Source: Terrisporobacter vanillatitrophus
Lineage (GTDB): Bacteria; Bacillota; Clostridia; Peptostreptococcales; Peptostreptococcaceae
Length of the DNA: 64,000 bases
NCBI RefSeq assembly: GCF_051148895.1
Contig: NZ_CP154625.1
Span: 62,001-126,000 of the forward strand
Reading direction: 5' to 3'
Shown here: positions 63,231 through 64,000 of the stretch, in pieces
Layout: every line of letters begins with the position of its first letter
Position numbering within the stretch: the first letter of the stretch is position 1
The notes under the pieces: model-generated
Databases searched by the model: none
What the model was told of the DNA's origin: nothing
Seen by the model: the letters and a program-made list of their open reading frames with translations, nothing else
Program-made: the position numbers and the translations under genes

Positions 63231-64000
63231 GTATGAACTTTAGTTTGTTTAGTATATGGGAAATATAAATTTTTATGACGTGCGTTACACTGTTTATAGC
63301 ATATTTATCTGATAGAATGATTAGTGAATGAAGTAAACTGAAATATATATAATATATCTGAACATGGTAAGCATTACTATTTATTAAAAGATAATAAATG
63401 TATATTTGATATATTTTAGAATGTTTTGAACTATATATTAGAATAAATGAGGCTGATAAAAAATGATTAGCAATAGATTGGACAAAAACAAGATCGAGCT
63501 ACATTAGAAAGAGTCATTTGAGTTTATAAAAAAGACTGAAAAATTAATGAATATATGAAAATTAAAGACATTAAATAAATCTGGATTATAGATCCAAGTA
63601 TTAAAATTATAAAATGAAATTTGTGATAATGTTAAAACTACGACTAATAATAAATATAGTCCTATTATTTCTTGTAATGTTGTTAATGACATAAATGAAT
63701 TAAGTAAATTATCTAACAGGTATTAAGGAATATAAAAAGTTGTTAAAAAGTGAAAATTTGGTGTAGTTATGTATAGTATTTAAAAAATAAAAAATGTTTT
63801 GATAGGGAAATAAAAAGCTATATAAAAAGCGAATACAGTAAATTTAAAATACAAATCTAAAATACTTGTACCTTTCTCCCATTTGGAGTATATTGTGAAA
63901 AATATTAATTTATTTATAAGTAGTTGAAATAAGGGGGTAAGTAATTATAATTAAATAATTATTAAAAAACTAAGCATAATTATTATTACTTTGAGTATAT
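63231..64000. other. region after rrn without an intact gene
   Basis: About 770 AT-rich bases with stop codons in all frames. Short stretches look as if once coding, mainly around 63450-63725 on the plus strand: a piece with KESFEFIKKTEKLMNI (read after a stop at 63505) and another with KYSPIISCNVVNDINELSKL (about 63655-63714). They do not join in one frame. This may be an eroded gene of unknown family, or chance. No RNA gene or mobile element is recognised. Confidence 0.4.

Noticed and set aside
63504..63692. 62-residue minus-strand ORF after the rrn operon
   Set aside because: No ribosome binding site, very high Phe/Asn/Ile content expected from AT-rich DNA, no family resemblance.

Overview
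The window is about 64 kb of AT-rich, low-GC Firmicutes chromosome. Codons strongly prefer A or T endings (AGA for Arg, ATA for Ile) and nearly every gene has a strong AGGAGG-type ribosome binding site. Gene order (disA, yacL, ispD, ispF, proS, gltX, cysS, mrnC, thyX, rlmB, NYN nuclease, sigH, tuf, the full rpoBC/ribosomal-protein superoperon, ECF transporter core, truA, rplM-rpsI, cwlD, rrn), the sporulation genes (sigH, cwlD) and the look of the 16S gene point to a spore-forming Peptostreptococcaceae member near Clostridioides, Paraclostridium and Paeniclostridium. The species cannot be fixed without a database.

Layout. 1-3.2 kb: end of disA, a PIN-TRAM membrane protein, isoprenoid genes ispD/ispF, then a proline T-box. 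3.3-11.5 kb: three aminoacyl-tRNA synthetases (proS, gltX, cysS), mini-RNase III, ThyX, RlmB, an NYN-domain RNase and sigma-H. 11.6-16.4 kb: tuf copy 1, rpmG-secE-nusG, rplKA, and rplJL behind an L10 leader. 16.7-28.7 kb: rpoB, rpoC, then rpsL-rpsG-fusA-tuf copy 2. 29-44.6 kb: the S10, spc and alpha ribosomal operons with secY, adk, map, infA and rpoA. 44.8-49 kb: ecfA1-ecfA2-ecfT-truA, then rplM-rpsI behind an L13-type leader. 49.3-53.8 kb: a convergent rubrerythrin gene, then ribD-ribE-ribBA-ribH under an FMN riboswitch. 53.9-57.1 kb: a broken membrane-protein start, then an OmpR-type response regulator, a small membrane protein and a large histidine kinase. 57.2-58 kb: cwlD. 58.1-63.2 kb: a 16S-23S-5S operon with tandem promoters and no spacer tRNA. 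63.2-64 kb: no intact gene.

Almost everything is transcribed rightwards and serves gene expression: rRNA, 32 ribosomal proteins, RNA polymerase, three translation factors, three synthetases and several RNA-processing enzymes. Control is largely by RNA and operon structure: T-box, L10 and L13 leaders, FMN riboswitch, several unassigned leader hairpins and many intrinsic terminators.

I found no mobile element, CRISPR array, phage or tRNA gene. The gene content is conserved. The least explained material is regulatory or decayed: promoters whose -10 hexamer sits inside an inverted repeat (sigH, infA, possibly cysS), a long inverted repeat before rpoB, a shared AGTGTG start region at three ribosomal operons, two terminators in series behind the FMN riboswitch, a frameshifted ORF before the two-component system, and the eroded tail after 5S.
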